64,000 bases of DNA. Origin: Methylocystis sp. (GTDB lineage Bacteria > Pseudomonadota > Alphaproteobacteria > Rhizobiales > Beijerinckiaceae). The first letter of the stretch is position 1, and each line of letters starts with the position of its first letter. The stretch is from positions 57,446 to 121,445 of the forward strand of contig JALHNQ010000004.1 of assembly GCA_022843405.1 (NCBI GenBank), read 5' to 3'. Positions 1 to 10,065 of this stretch are shown in pieces. Below the pieces are notes generated by a model that searched no databases, was not told the DNA's origin, and saw nothing but the letters and a program-made list of their open reading frames with translations. The position numbers were made by a program, and so were the translations under genes.

Positions 1-331
1 CTTTCTTCTCGTCCGACGCAAGCGGCAGCGACAATTCATACTTTGTTCGAAACTTGTCGTGGCTCTTGACCGGGTCCGGCGACATTCCGACGACGACGGT
101 CTTCGCCTTCGCGAACTGGTCGCGTAACGAATTGAAATCAATGGCTTCCTTGGTGCAGCCCGAGGTGTCGTCCTTGGGATAGAAATAGAGCGCGACTTTC
201 TTGCCCTTGAGCGCGGCGAGCGTGAGCTTTTCCCCGCCCGCACCCGGAAGTTCGAAGGTGGGCGCCGCATCGCCCTCTTTCAGACCCGCCTGCTTAGGTT
301 TAGCGTCCGCCTTCCCGACGGTCGTGCTCAT
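1..331 (-). CDS. bcp: Bcp/PrxQ-type peroxiredoxin, 3' part cut by window edge
   Basis: This is the N-terminal 110 residues of a thiol peroxidase that reduces hydroperoxides in the cytoplasm using thioredoxin. The thioredoxin-fold start (DAAPTFELPG) is followed by YPKDDTSGCTKEA, with the peroxidatic Cys at residue 59. The E. coli Bcp resolving Cys would lie five residues later; here that position is Ile64, so the protein is either 1-Cys-like or resolves elsewhere. The C-terminus runs off the window. It is transcribed away from the AsmA-like gene, with a 122-bp gap between the two starts. The family assignment is firm; the recycling mechanism is not visible. Confidence 0.93.
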   Translation of the reverse strand, partial: MSTTVGKADAKPKQAGLKEGDAAPTFELPGAGGEKLTLAALKGKKVALYFYPKDDTSGCTKEAIDFNSLRDQFAKAKTVVVGMSPDPVKSHDKFRTKYELSLPLASDEKK

Positions 332-453
332 GGCGCCTTCCTTTCGTCGCATCTGCAGCTAAAATCAGCCCCTAGAATGCAGACTGCGCGCCAACCGGCA
401 AGACCGGCTCCATTTTCTGCGCCCGAGCTGCAGAGAGCCGAGAGCGAGGCCAA

Positions 454-3400
454 TTGACCGACAGGACGGGGCGCAAGCCTAGCGGCGACGCCGTCGTCGA
501 CATGGCGCAGCGCGCGATGCTGCGGGCCTGTCGCGCAGCGTGGCGGCCGCGTTTTTCGGCGCCGCGCAGGAGACTTCTCCGCCTCATCATGTTGAGCGGA
601 CTTGCCGTTGCGCTGCTTTGCGCTGTGACGCTCGGCGGCTTCTTCCTGTTTCTTTCGCAGGGTTCGATCACTTTCGCCTGGCTTGCGCCGCACATCGTCA
701 GATCGCTCGATGAACTTGCCGGCGGACGCTATGAATTTTCGCTGGCCACCGCCTCGATCGGCAATGGCGAGCATGGCCCCACGCTGTCGGTCGACAATTT
801 CGTCGTCAAGATGGACGGGCTTCCGATCGTCGCGGCGCCCCGAGCCGAACTGTCGCTTGACCTCAATTCTTTGTTGATCGGCCGTGTAAAGCTGCGACGG
901 CTGGAGGTGCTCGATCTGGATTTGCGGCTCTCCGTCGATCGGGACGGCGCCGTCGCGATATCCGCCGGTGCTCTTCCCGTCCAGGCGCCGGCGCCGACAA
1001 TCGCGCCGTCAGAGCCGGGGAAGCGGCGCGCGACGTTGCGGCGCGACGCCGCCGGGGCTTTGCGGGCGCTGATGGACCTCGCCACCAGTCCGAACAGTCC
1101 AGTTGGCGCGCTCGATCGACTAGGCGTCGCGCATGGCCGGCTCACCATCGACGATCACACGATCGATCGCGCCATTCGCTATGAAGACGTAACGCTCAGT
1201 CTCGACAAGGGCGGCAATGGCATGCGCTTCTCGGCGGCGGCCAACGGTCCCGCCGGGCGTTGGACGGCGACCGCCGTCGCAACGGGCGCGCCTGGAGGAC
1301 GGCGCGAGTTCCGCGCGCAGTTTCGCGATTTGTCGATCGACGAAATCGCGCTTGCCGGCGGGTTCCGCACCGCCCGCTTCGACACCGACGCGCCGTTCTC
1401 GTTCGATCTGCGATTCGCGCTTGGCGCGGGCGATGAAGTTCTCGAAGCGTCGGGCCAGGCGGAGATCGGCCGGGGCTATTTCCGTTTCGACGAACCGGAT
1501 CATGAGCCGGTGATGATCGAGAAGGTCGCCGGCGTCGCGACCTGGGACAGAGCCGCGCGAAAATTGGTGATCGCGCCATTCGTGTTCAAAGCGGGCGGCT
1601 TCGACATGGCGGTCGTCGGCGAAGCGCGCCCGCCCGCGGGGGCGACGAGCATTGCCGATGCGGCGCGCCTTGACGGGCCATGGACGATCGGGTTTCGGCT
1701 GAAAGCGCCAACGCTGGTCGCGCCGGAGCGCGCGGGCGAGAAGAACATTCGGATCGACAGCGGATTGCTCGACGCGCGGCTCTTTCGCGACGAGCGCCAA
1801 ATCGTTTTCGACAAATTCACCTTCGCCGGCCCGGACACGCATATCGACCTCAGCGGCGCGTTGAGCTGGCGCGACGACATTCGCATCACGCTCAAAATGG
1901 GCGTCGAGGAAACGCAGATACGGGCGCTGTCGCGTCTGTGGCCGACCCATGTCGCGCCGTCCGTGCGCACCTGGTTTGTCGACCATGTGCCGAAGGGCGT
2001 ATTGAGGCGGGCGCAATACGCCGCCGACTTCAATGGCGCGGCGTTGACGGCGATGCGTTACGAGCAGGCGCCGCCGGATGAGTCGCTGCTCGCCGAAGGC
2101 GACATTGTCGACGCCGCCGTCACCGACATTCTGCCCGGCATGGCGCCGCTTAACGGCATCAACGGCAGCCTGCGCGTCACCGGGCAGACGGTGTCTTTCG
2201 CCGCGACTTCAGGCGTCATGGAAACAAGGCCGAGCCGGCGCCTCGCGCTCTCCTCAGGCCGATTCCTCGTCGCCGACAGCGCGCTGCGCCCGACGCCCGC
2301 CATGGTGGAGGTCGATGTGGCCGGCGACGTCGAAGCCGTCGCCGACCTTCTGACATTGCCGGCGATCGCTGACCATGCGTCCGTTCCCGTTGCGCCCGGC
2401 GCGCTGAAAGGAACGATCGAAGGACGTCTGCGCGTCGATTTCGAGACGGGCGCCGCCGCCCGCGACGCGGCGACGACATTCGCCATAGATGCGACGACGC
2501 AGAATCTCGTGGTCGACAATCTGATCGGCAAGGAAAAACTCGAGGGCGGCGCGCTGCACGTCGTCGCCGATCGGGTCGGATTGCGCGTCAGCGGCGCCGG
2601 CCGCATTTTCAACGCGCCGGCGACTCTCGACTTGCGCCGAGGTTTTGGCGACAAAGGCCCCGCCCAGGCGCATGTCGCCTTCGCCTTCGACGACGCGGCG
2701 CGCCAGCGCGCGGGCTACGCCATCGCCGGCGTCAGCGGCCCGATCCTGGCGACGATACGTACGCCGATCCCGGTCGAGAACGTCGAGACGCAGATCGAAC
2801 TCGATCTTTCCCGGACGACTTTCGACAATCCGCTGCCGGGCCTGGCGAAGCCGGCAGGAAAGCCGGCGAAAGCCTCGTTCAACCTGACGCGCCGCGGCGA
2901 GGCGATGGCGCTCGAACAATTCGTGTTTGACGCGGGGCCGACCCAGGCGCAGGGCGTCATTGAGTTCGGCCGAGACGGCGCGTTCCGCGCCGTCCACCTC
3001 ACGCAAGCGCGACTCTCGCCGGGCGACGACATGCGCATCGACGTGCAGCGCAGTGGCGAGGCCGTGAAAATCATCGCGCGCGGCGCGAATTTTGACGCGC
3101 GGCCAATGCTGCAAGGGCTGCTGCGCGCCGACCGCAGCGGCAAAGGAACGATCGACGACCTCGATCTCGACTTCAAGGCGCCGGTCGTCACCGGCCATAA
3201 CAAGCAAATTCTCTCCAATGTGGAACTGAAAATGGAGCGGCGCGGCGGCAAGCCGCGCGCGCTGATTTTGACCGGCGCTTTCGGCCGCGAACAAATCTCG
3301 GTCGGCATGGGCCGCAGCGCTAACGGCCAGCCGCAGATGGAAATTTCGACGAATGACGGCGGCTCGCTTCTCTCCTTCCTCGACATCTATCGAAAGATGG

Positions 3401-3945
3401 ACAGCGGCGCGCTGAGCGCCACCGTGCAGCTCGGTCAGAACCGCGCCGACGGCGCGTTGCGCATTCGCGATTTCTATGTGCGCGGCGAGCCGACGGTGCG
3501 CCAGCTGATGGCGCAAAGCGGCACGGCGCGAACCGACGATCGCGGCAATTACCGCTTCGACCCCGATCTCGTCCGCGTCGGCAGATTGGAGAGCGAGTTC
3601 AGCTGGTCTGGCGGGCAGCTCGCCGTGCGCGACGGCGTTCTGTCTGGCCCCGAGATCGGCCTCACCTTCGACGGCTATATCGACTTCCAGCACGAGCGGC
3701 TCGATCTCGTCGGCACCTATGTGCCAGCCTATGCGCTGAATAGTCTCCTGTCGAACATTCCGGTCGTCGGCGTCGTGCTCGCCGGCGGGCAGCATGAAGG
3801 CGTGTTCGGCCTCAGCTATCGGCTTTACGGCGCGCTGTCGTCGCCGTCGATCAACGTCAATCCGCTATCGGCGATCGCGCCCGGCCTGATGCGCAAGATC
3901 ATGGGCGTGATCGACGGCACCGCGCGCATGCCGCAGCAGCGGTAG
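454..3945 (+). CDS. DUF3971 / AsmA-like envelope protein (YhdP class)
   Basis: A very large protein (1163 aa) with one N-terminal membrane anchor at about residues 43-67, followed by a long periplasmic beta-rich region of the DUF3971/AsmA type. The C-terminal AsmA-like part ends in repeated short strands (LDLVGTYVP, VVGVVLAGGQHEG). In the family these proteins form hydrophobic grooves between inner and outer membrane and are implicated in phospholipid transport. The start used is TTG with GAGG just upstream; an in-frame ATG at 502 is the main alternative. It lies between the peroxiredoxin gene and tyrS. The transport role is inferred from the family only. Confidence 0.88.
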   Translation: MTDRTGRKPSGDAVVDMAQRAMLRACRAAWRPRFSAPRRRLLRLIMLSGLAVALLCAVTLGGFFLFLSQGSITFAWLAPHIVRSLDELAGGRYEFSLATASIGNGEHGPTLSVDNFVVKMDGLPIVAAPRAELSLDLNSLLIGRVKLRRLEVLDLDLRLSVDRDGAVAISAGALPVQAPAPTIAPSEPGKRRATLRRDAAGALRALMDLATSPNSPVGALDRLGVAHGRLTIDDHTIDRAIRYEDVTLSLDKGGNGMRFSAAANGPAGRWTATAVATGAPGGRREFRAQFRDLSIDEIALAGGFRTARFDTDAPFSFDLRFALGAGDEVLEASGQAEIGRGYFRFDEPDHEPVMIEKVAGVATWDRAARKLVIAPFVFKAGGFDMAVVGEARPPAGATSIADAARLDGPWTIGFRLKAPTLVAPERAGEKNIRIDSGLLDARLFRDERQIVFDKFTFAGPDTHIDLSGALSWRDDIRITLKMGVEETQIRALSRLWPTHVAPSVRTWFVDHVPKGVLRRAQYAADFNGAALTAMRYEQAPPDESLLAEGDIVDAAVTDILPGMAPLNGINGSLRVTGQTVSFAATSGVMETRPSRRLALSSGRFLVADSALRPTPAMVEVDVAGDVEAVADLLTLPAIADHASVPVAPGALKGTIEGRLRVDFETGAAARDAATTFAIDATTQNLVVDNLIGKEKLEGGALHVVADRVGLRVSGAGRIFNAPATLDLRRGFGDKGPAQAHVAFAFDDAARQRAGYAIAGVSGPILATIRTPIPVENVETQIELDLSRTTFDNPLPGLAKPAGKPAKASFNLTRRGEAMALEQFVFDAGPTQAQGVIEFGRDGAFRAVHLTQARLSPGDDMRIDVQRSGEAVKIIARGANFDARPMLQGLLRADRSGKGTIDDLDLDFKAPVVTGHNKQILSNVELKMERRGGKPRALILTGAFGREQISVGMGRSANGQPQMEISTNDGGSLLSFLDIYRKMDSGALSATVQLGQNRADGALRIRDFYVRGEPTVRQLMAQSGTARTDDRGNYRFDPDLVRVGRLESEFSWSGGQLAVRDGVLSGPEIGLTFDGYIDFQHERLDLVGTYVPAYALNSLLSNIPVVGVVLAGGQHEGVFGLSYRLYGALSSPSINVNPLSAIAPGLMRKIMGVIDGTARMPQQR

Positions 3946-3962
3946 GTTTAGCAGAGCGCGCT

Positions 3963-5231
3963 CTATGCGCGCTCAAGCAGCACATGCTTCTTCTTGCCGA
4001 GCGAGAGTTTGACGACGCCATCGCTCGCAAACTCAGCTTCGCCAATGATTCCGCGTTCGTCCGTCACCGGCGCATCATTGACGCGCAGTCCGCCGGCCTT
4101 GATCTGGCGGCGCGCTTCGCCCGTTGACGAGACCAGTCCCGCTTTGACAAAGGCGGTCAGCACGCCGAGTCCTGCGGCGACTTCTTCAGCCGAGACGGCG
4201 ACCTTTGGCAGCGACAGCGCAAGCGCGCCTTCCTCGAAAGTCGCGCGCGCGGTTTCCGCCGCTTGCTCCGCCGCCGCGCGACCGTGAATGAGCGCCGTCG
4301 CTTCGGTCGCGAGCGTTTTCTTCGATTCGTTGATTTCGGCGCCCTGCAGCGCCGCGAGGCGCGCGATCTCCTCCATCGGCAGGAAGGTGAAGAGCTTTAA
4401 AAAGCGAGCGACGTCGGCGTCTTCGGTATTGCGCCAATATTGCCAATAGTCATAGGGCGACAGCATGTCGGCGTTGAGCCATACGGCGCCGGCGGCGGTC
4501 TTGCCCATCTTGGCGCCTGACGACGTCGTCAGCAGCGGCGAGGTGAGCGCGTAAAGCTGCGGACAGCCCATGCGCCGTCCGAGATCGAGGCCGGTGACGA
4601 TATTGCCCCATTGGTCCGAGCCGCCCATCTGCAGCAGCGCGCCGTAGCGCCGGTTGATCTCGACGAAGTCATAGGCCTGCAGGCACATGTAATTGAACTC
4701 GATGAAGGAGAGTTCATGCTCGCGCTCGAGCCGCAGCTTCACCGAATCCATCGTCAGCATGCGGTTGACGGAGAAATGGCGGCCGACGTCGCGCAGGAAA
4801 TCGATGTAATTCAAACCGGCCAGCCAATCGGCGTTGTCGAGCATGATTGCATCCGTCGCGCCGTCGCCGAATGTGAGGAAGCGCTCGAAGACGGTCCTGA
4901 TCGAGGCTTTATTTGCGTCGATCTGCTCGACGGTGAGCAGCTTGCGGCTCTCGTCCTTGCCGGAAGGATCGCCGACCCGCGTGGTGCCGCCGCCCATCAG
5001 CGGCAGCGGCTTGCCGCCGGCGCGCTGCAGCCAGGCGAGCATCATGATCGGCAGCAGCGAGCCGACGTGAAGCGAGGGCGCCGTGCAGTCGAAGCCGATA
5101 TAGGCGGCAAGCGTCCCCGACCGCGCCTTCTCGTCGAGGCCGTCGAAATCAGAACACTGATGAACGAAGCCGCGCTCGATGAGCGCGCGCAGGAAGTCGG
5201 ATTTTGGGGTGAAATCGCTGGAGGAAGTCAT
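3963..5231 (-). CDS. tyrS: tyrosyl-tRNA synthetase
   Basis: Class I aminoacyl-tRNA synthetase that charges tRNA-Tyr (422 aa). The HIGH-type motif reads HVGS at residues 55-58 and the KMSKS-type loop reads KMGKT at 241-245. The tyrosine-binding core includes [10 protein letters not shown] and LDNADWL. The last 70 residues form an S4-like RNA-binding domain ([10 protein letters not shown]). The start is the ATG giving MTSSSDF; the frame stays open another 50 codons upstream, but that stretch is not family-like. It converges with the DUF3971 gene with a 17-bp gap. Confidence 0.97.
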   Translation of the reverse strand: MTSSSDFTPKSDFLRALIERGFVHQCSDFDGLDEKARSGTLAAYIGFDCTAPSLHVGSLLPIMMLAWLQRAGGKPLPLMGGGTTRVGDPSGKDESRKLLTVEQIDANKASIRTVFERFLTFGDGATDAIMLDNADWLAGLNYIDFLRDVGRHFSVNRMLTMDSVKLRLEREHELSFIEFNYMCLQAYDFVEINRRYGALLQMGGSDQWGNIVTGLDLGRRMGCPQLYALTSPLLTTSSGAKMGKTAAGAVWLNADMLSPYDYWQYWRNTEDADVARFLKLFTFLPMEEIARLAALQGAEINESKKTLATEATALIHGRAAAEQAAETARATFEEGALALSLPKVAVSAEEVAAGLGVLTAFVKAGLVSSTGEARRQIKAGGLRVNDAPVTDERGIIGEAEFASDGVVKLSLGKKKHVLLERA

Positions 5232-5379
5232 GAGGCTGGGTGATAGGCGCTGCGCGCCGGCGGCGCAAGCGATCCCCTTGAGCTCCGTCGGGGATGCCTT
5301 TCTTGCCCCATGCCGGGGCTTTTGATAGAAGCCGCAGGCTTTCGCGCTCGCCCCATGCGCCGACGAACGCAGGAAAATC

Positions 5380-6801
5380 ATGCTTTTTTACGAGCCGCTG
5401 TTCCTGTTCCTGTTCGGCCCGGCGGTTTACCTCATCTACCTGGCGCTCGGCGAAGTCCGCCTGCGGCGGGCGATCATCCTGTTTGCGGCGAGCGTCATCT
5501 TCTACGCCTGGAGCGAGCCGGTCTTCATCTTCCTCGTCTTCGCCTCGGTCGCGCTCGATCTTTATGTGGCGCGAAAGATCGCCGCGTTGCTAGAGGACAA
5601 AACGCGCAAGCTCTGGCTCGCGCTTGGCGTCGTCGCCAATCTCGCGATCCTCGTCTATTACAAATATACCGGCTTTCTGGCACTCAATCTCGATGCGCTC
5701 CTAAAGGCGCTGACGCTGCCGGGGATCAACATTCCCCAGATCGCGCTGCCGATCGGCGTCAGCTTCATCGTCTTCGAAAAGATCACCTATCTCGTCGACG
5801 TCTATCGTGGCGTCACCGCGCCGGCGCGCGCGCCGCTGCTCTATGGGCTTTACGTCTTTTTCTTCCCCAAGCTTCTCGCCGGGCCGATCATCAAATATCA
5901 CGACATCGCCCGCCAGTTCGACGAAATGCCGCACGCCGACGTCGATGATTTCGTCATCGGCTTTTCGCGCTTCATGCTCGGCGTCGTGAAGAAGCTGCTC
6001 TTCGCCGATACGCTGGCGAGCGGCGCCGACCTGATCTTTTCGCGCGACGTCGGTTCTCTCGGCTTCGCGCAAGCCTGGGCGGGCGTGCTGTTCTTTACCT
6101 TCCAGATCTATTTCGATTTCTCCGGCTATTCCGACATGGCGATCGGTCTGGCGCGCATGTTCGGCTTCCGCCTTCTCGAAAATTTCAACATGCCCTATGT
6201 CGCGACCAGCATCACCGATTTCTGGCGGCGCTGGCATATTTCTCTCACCAGCTGGATTCGCGAATATCTGTATTTTCCGCTCGGCGGCAATCGGCGCGGT
6301 GAAGCGCGCACCTATCTCAATCTGTGGATATGCTTCTTCGCCTCAGGCGTTTGGCACGGCGCCGCTTGGACCTATATCGCCTGGGGCGCCTATAATGGCG
6401 TGTTTCTCGTGCTCGACCGGCTGTTTCTGGTGAAACGTCTGGAGCGATTGCCGGATTGGTGCGCCAATATCGTCACGATGATCGTCGTCATCGTCGGCTG
6501 GACCTTCTTTCGCGCGACCTCCGTGCCTCAAGCTGGCGCGCTGCTGGCGCTGATGGCGAACCCATGGGCGCAAGCGAGCGCGCCGCTCGCCATTCCGCAA
6601 GAATATGTCGTGGTGGCGCTGATCGCCGCGGCGATTTGCGTTGCGCAGCGGCTGTCGCTTTATGTCAAGGACTTCGATTGGGGAAGCGCGGCGCAGCGTT
6701 ACGCCATGGCGTCGAATAGCGCGCTATCGCTGCTCTTCCTTGCGGCGCTGGCGAAGGGACTGGCCGATCCCTTCAAGCCGTTCATCTACTTTCGCTTTTG
6801 A
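5380..6801 (+). CDS. MBOAT-family O-acyltransferase (AlgI-like)
   Basis: A polytopic membrane acyltransferase (473 aa) of the AlgI/DltB type, which passes acetyl groups across the membrane for polysaccharide O-acetylation. The family histidines are present in [10 protein letters not shown] (H286) and [10 protein letters not shown] (H326), and there are about ten hydrophobic segments. Its stop overlaps the earliest possible start of the next gene, an AlgX/AlgJ-like protein, so the two probably act together as acyl exporter and periplasmic transferase. The acceptor polymer cannot be told from this locus because no polysaccharide synthase is nearby. Confidence 0.92.
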   Translation: MLFYEPLFLFLFGPAVYLIYLALGEVRLRRAIILFAASVIFYAWSEPVFIFLVFASVALDLYVARKIAALLEDKTRKLWLALGVVANLAILVYYKYTGFLALNLDALLKALTLPGINIPQIALPIGVSFIVFEKITYLVDVYRGVTAPARAPLLYGLYVFFFPKLLAGPIIKYHDIARQFDEMPHADVDDFVIGFSRFMLGVVKKLLFADTLASGADLIFSRDVGSLGFAQAWAGVLFFTFQIYFDFSGYSDMAIGLARMFGFRLLENFNMPYVATSITDFWRRWHISLTSWIREYLYFPLGGNRRGEARTYLNLWICFFASGVWHGAAWTYIAWGAYNGVFLVLDRLFLVKRLERLPDWCANIVTMIVVIVGWTFFRATSVPQAGALLALMANPWAQASAPLAIPQEYVVVALIAAAICVAQRLSLYVKDFDWGSAAQRYAMASNSALSLLFLAALAKGLADPFKPFIYFRF

Positions 6802-6824
6802 AGCGCAAGGGCGATCGAGCCGAA

Positions 6825-8105
6825 ATGGATAGACGCGTCGAGAAAGATCAAGCGGAATTGGGAGCGGCGTCGCCGGCGCCTGCCTCTTTCGCGCGCGCCT
6901 TTTTCAAGTCGCTCACCTTCGCGCGCTTGCCGATCTTTGGCTGCGCGGGCTTCATCGCCTTTCTTTTCCTCGCCAATTTGTGGAACTTCGCCGTCGAACG
7001 CGATTGGCCGAAGCTGCGCATCCGCAGCGCCTCGCCGCTCGCCGGCGTCGCGAAGCCAAAGCCCGCGCCTTGGACGCTCGACGCTTTTCTTTCCGGCGAG
7101 ACGCAAAAGGCGGTGTCGACAAATCTCGGCCGAATGTCGCCGGTTTTTCCGATTTCCGTGCGCGCGAAAAATCAGCTCGTCTTTTCGCTTTTCGGCGGCT
7201 CGGCCGCGCCCGGCGTCATGATCGGCCGCAACGGCCAGCTCTTTGAAGATATCTATATCGACGAATTTTGCGCGCGCGACGGCGTGTTCGATCCTGCCCG
7301 AGTCGCCGCATGGTCTTCGACGTTGCGCAACATTCAGGAGATGGCGCAGGCGCGCGGGAAGAGCTTCGTCTATCTGATTTCGCCGTCCAAGGCGGCGCGC
7401 TATGCGGAAGATTTGCCGACGTCTGCGCCATGTGCGGCGCGCGCGACATCGATGCCGGACAAGCTCGCGCCCTATCGCGCGGCGCTCGATGAATCGCATG
7501 TGCGCTATGTCGACGGCCCGGCGCTGATTGACGCGGAAAAATCCAGACAGGAGATCGCGCTGTTTCCGCGCGGCGGCTCGCATTGGAACAGCGTCGGCGG
7601 CGCGCTCGCCATGCGCGAAGTTACGCGCGCGGCGCCAACCTCTCCCGTCGGCGCGCTCGATTTTACATCAGCGCCGGCGCCCGAAGCCCTCGGCACGGAT
7701 CGCGACCTGCTGGACCTCCTAAATCTCTTGTGGCCCGACGCGTCTTATCCGACCGCGGCGATCGGCAGGGCAGGGGAGAAGGGCGATTGCGCGCGACCGC
7801 CGCGGCTGCTCGCGCTTGGTGGAAGCTTTCTGCATCAGGTTCTGGCGGCGTCGACGCTCGCGCCCTGTCCGCCGCAAATCGACTATTGGTTTTATATGCG
7901 CACCGCGGACAATGGAATCGAACTCGGTCATTACCGGCGCCCGCCCGGCGACGCCTCGAATGGCGAACGGCTGGCGGCGACAGCGGAAGAACTCGATGAA
8001 AATCTCGCCGGCGCCGATTTCGTCCTGCTCGAAGAAAACGAAGCGGGCGTCGCCACGACGAAACAGATCGGCCATCTCGCCGAGGCGCTGCGCCGTTTGC
8101 CTTAG
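6825..8105 (+). CDS. AlgX/AlgJ-like SGNH-fold acetyltransferase partner
   Basis: A 426-aa protein with one N-terminal membrane anchor (about residues 35-55) and an extracytoplasmic SGNH-like domain resembling alginate acetylation proteins. The HW signature is GGSHWN (H253) and the nucleophile loop is LALGGSFLHQ (S334). In AlgX the residue two before the catalytic His is Asp (D-x-H-W); here it is Gly251, so the classical Asp is missing at that position. The start used is ATG; an in-frame TTG at 6798 overlaps the MBOAT stop. Pairing with the upstream MBOAT suggests polymer O-acetylation. That substrate class is inferred from context. Confidence 0.8.
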   Translation: MDRRVEKDQAELGAASPAPASFARAFFKSLTFARLPIFGCAGFIAFLFLANLWNFAVERDWPKLRIRSASPLAGVAKPKPAPWTLDAFLSGETQKAVSTNLGRMSPVFPISVRAKNQLVFSLFGGSAAPGVMIGRNGQLFEDIYIDEFCARDGVFDPARVAAWSSTLRNIQEMAQARGKSFVYLISPSKAARYAEDLPTSAPCAARATSMPDKLAPYRAALDESHVRYVDGPALIDAEKSRQEIALFPRGGSHWNSVGGALAMREVTRAAPTSPVGALDFTSAPAPEALGTDRDLLDLLNLLWPDASYPTAAIGRAGEKGDCARPPRLLALGGSFLHQVLAASTLAPCPPQIDYWFYMRTADNGIELGHYRRPPGDASNGERLAATAEELDENLAGADFVLLEENEAGVATTKQIGHLAEALRRLP

Positions 8106-8165
8106 TGAAGATGCGGAATTAAGTGAATCCGTGCTGCGCACGCTCTTCAGGATGAGGAGGAAGCT

Positions 8166-8220
8166 CTTAACCCGATCGCCCTTCCCCTCACCTTGACTAT
8201 CTCCCGCAAGCGGGGAGATA
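8166..8220. repeat. REP-like hairpin element, copy at 8.2 kb
   Basis: The unit has a 17-bp stretch (8166-8182) identical to 58332-58348, then CCCCTCACC (8184-8192) and a near-perfect hairpin, TATCTCCCGC / GCGGGGAGATA (8198-8220). The CCCCTCACC-plus-hairpin part resembles the repeats at 43.0 and 43.5 kb. The outer stem bases differ, but pairing is kept. Confidence 0.75.
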
Positions 8221-8336
8221 TCGGGATGCGCGTTTTGACGTACCAATTGTTTCGCCACGTCGCCAGAAAGCGCGGCTCGCGAAATGCGGACTTCAAGAGT
8301 CTAATTCGAGAAAACTATGCCGCAGGATCACAATCA

Positions 8337-8744
8337 ATGAAACTCACTGTCGAAACGCTTGTCCATGCGCCGATCGCCCGAGTCTGGTCTGCCTACACCA
8401 CACCGGCCGACATCACGAAGTGGAACTTCGCGATCGACACTTGGCATTGCCCGCGCGCCACAGTCGATCTGCGCGAGGGCGGCGCCTTCTCCTCCCGCAT
8501 GGAGGCCAAAGACGGCAGCTTTGGTTTCGACTTTGCCGGAACTTACACCAAGATCGTTCGGCACGAGCTGATCGAATATTCCTTCGGAGACCGTAGCGGC
8601 GCCGTGGAATTTTTGGAAAGTGCGAATGGCGTAACAGTGCGCAGCACCTTCGATGCAGAAACCGAACACTCAATCGAACAGCAGCGCGATGGGTGGCAAA
8701 CAATTTTGAACAACTTCAAAAAACACGTCGAGGCCACGGCTTAA
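8337..8744 (+). CDS. SRPBCC-domain protein (AHSA1/polyketide-cyclase type)
   Basis: A 135-aa cytoplasmic protein that is a single helix-grip (START-like) domain. It opens with the typical strand and helix MKLTVETLVHAPIARVWSAY, then TKWNFA and RVGG-like turns, and ends in a long amphipathic helix (GWQTILNNFKKHVE). Members bind hydrophobic ligands or act as co-chaperones, and the exact role is not predictable. The ATG is preceded by AGGA; the open frame upstream runs through the repeat at 8.2 kb and is unlikely to be translated. It converges with the EcsC gene. Confidence 0.88.
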   Translation: MKLTVETLVHAPIARVWSAYTTPADITKWNFAIDTWHCPRATVDLREGGAFSSRMEAKDGSFGFDFAGTYTKIVRHELIEYSFGDRSGAVEFLESANGVTVRSTFDAETEHSIEQQRDGWQTILNNFKKHVEATA

Positions 8745-8917
8745 CGATAGCGGCGATCTTGCATAGCATTCGCATAACGCGCCATCATGGAACCTTGCTT
8801 TTTTGGCGCGAAGCGGCCACCGCGCCTGCCAGCCAAATGTTTCCGCGTTCCATCCAAAGGTGAAATTCAAACTGAGGCATTCCCAAATGCAGCGTGATCC
8901 ACCGCGCGGCTCGCTGC

Positions 8918-9772
8918 TCACGCCGCCTGCGACGGATCGTTCCAATAGCCCTCGGCGCGCGCGATCCTGGCGTATTCCGCGTGGACGACAGCCGGGCCAT
9001 AAAGCCGCTCCAGTCGGCGGACGATGAAATGACCGCGTGCGAGACTCTGGAAATGTTCCGTGAAGGCGACATTGATCGCCGCGCCGCTGATCGCGCCGAT
9101 CACCGGGACGGCCTGCGCCGCGGTCTTTTGCGTGACGACGACTCCGAAACGCGCCCCGATCGCGCCGATCAGCCGGGCGAGCGCCGGCGCCGCCTCGTTG
9201 GAGACGCGCCGGACGGTCAGAAAGCGCGCCGCTTCGGACACGGATTTCGCGAGCATGGCGCGCAGAACGAGATAGCCGCCTTCGAGCACATTATCTTCCG
9301 CGGCATGGCCGCCGAGGGCGAAAACCTCGAGGCAGGCGAGGGCCGCGCCCGGCTGACGCATGTCCTCTCCCTCCGCCTGCGCGATTTCCGCGATCGAGCG
9401 CAGCATGATCGTCGTCGACACCGGTAGTTCGATCGGCAGGCTCGCCAGCCCAACGGCGCCGCCGACGCCGCCGGTGAGCGCCGCGAGACGACGGTGAATC
9501 CGCGCCGAGTCCTTCCTTGGCTGCGCATCGAGGCTGGCGAGAGCCATTTTCATCGCCGTGGCGAGCGCCTTTTGCGTGGCGGCGGCGGCCGCCGCCTGCA
9601 GACGCGGCGGCAAGGTCAAAGAGCCGAAATTCAGCTGTCGACTCGCCAATCCGGCGAGCCGCGACGCAAAACTCTGCCGTTCCAGCGCCGCGACGGCGGA
9701 TCGCAGGGCTTCGGCGTCTGACTGCGACAACCCCGCGTCGACGAGAACGGGAAGCGGATGAGAATTCGTCAC
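8918..9772 (-). CDS. EcsC family protein
   Basis: A protein of about 284 aa with the EcsC-family core: an N-terminal helical part, then the glycine-rich hydrophobic stretch GGVGGAVGLASLPIELPVST, helical SIAEIAQAEGED, and a C-terminal GAISGAAINVAFTEHF segment. The two hydrophobic stretches suggest peripheral or hairpin membrane association. The biochemical function of EcsC proteins in Gram-negatives is unknown. A GTG with an upstream AGG was chosen; an ATG at 9955 would add 61 residues of low-quality sequence. It is a monocistronic-looking gene between convergent and divergent neighbours. Confidence 0.8.
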   Translation of the reverse strand: MTNSHPLPVLVDAGLSQSDAEALRSAVAALERQSFASRLAGLASRQLNFGSLTLPPRLQAAAAAATQKALATAMKMALASLDAQPRKDSARIHRRLAALTGGVGGAVGLASLPIELPVSTTIMLRSIAEIAQAEGEDMRQPGAALACLEVFALGGHAAEDNVLEGGYLVLRAMLAKSVSEAARFLTVRRVSNEAAPALARLIGAIGARFGVVVTQKTAAQAVPVIGAISGAAINVAFTEHFQSLARGHFIVRRLERLYGPAVVHAEYARIARAEGYWNDPSQAA

Positions 9773-10065
9773 CGATGGGGCCTGGGCTTTGTCGATTGCA
9801 GTTAAAATCGGATACTTCCACGGCCTTTGCAAGCGCTGCACAGGCGTGACCAAAAAAGCCGGTCCGCGAGGCGCGTGCGGCCGCGCATGGAATGTTTCCA
9901 GCAATGATGTCTGTTCTGTGTCCGCCTGGAGCGGCGCTGTTGCTTTTCGGCCCATGTCCTGTACTGCAGGGCGCGTTACTGCAAAGCATGCGTTCGCGGC
10001 TCCGCTTCAGGCGCGGCTGTCGTAGGTCAGGCGCGGTTGTCGCAGATCAGCAAGAGGAGGACTGG

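Noticed and set aside
2254..3795. A 513-codon open frame antisense to the AsmA-like gene
   Set aside because: It is a GC-rich shadow of the real gene: low-complexity Arg/Ala-rich composition and no family match.
8105..8336. N-terminal extension of the SRPBCC gene to 8193
   Set aside because: It would be translated from repeat sequence; the ATG at 8337 gives the full domain.
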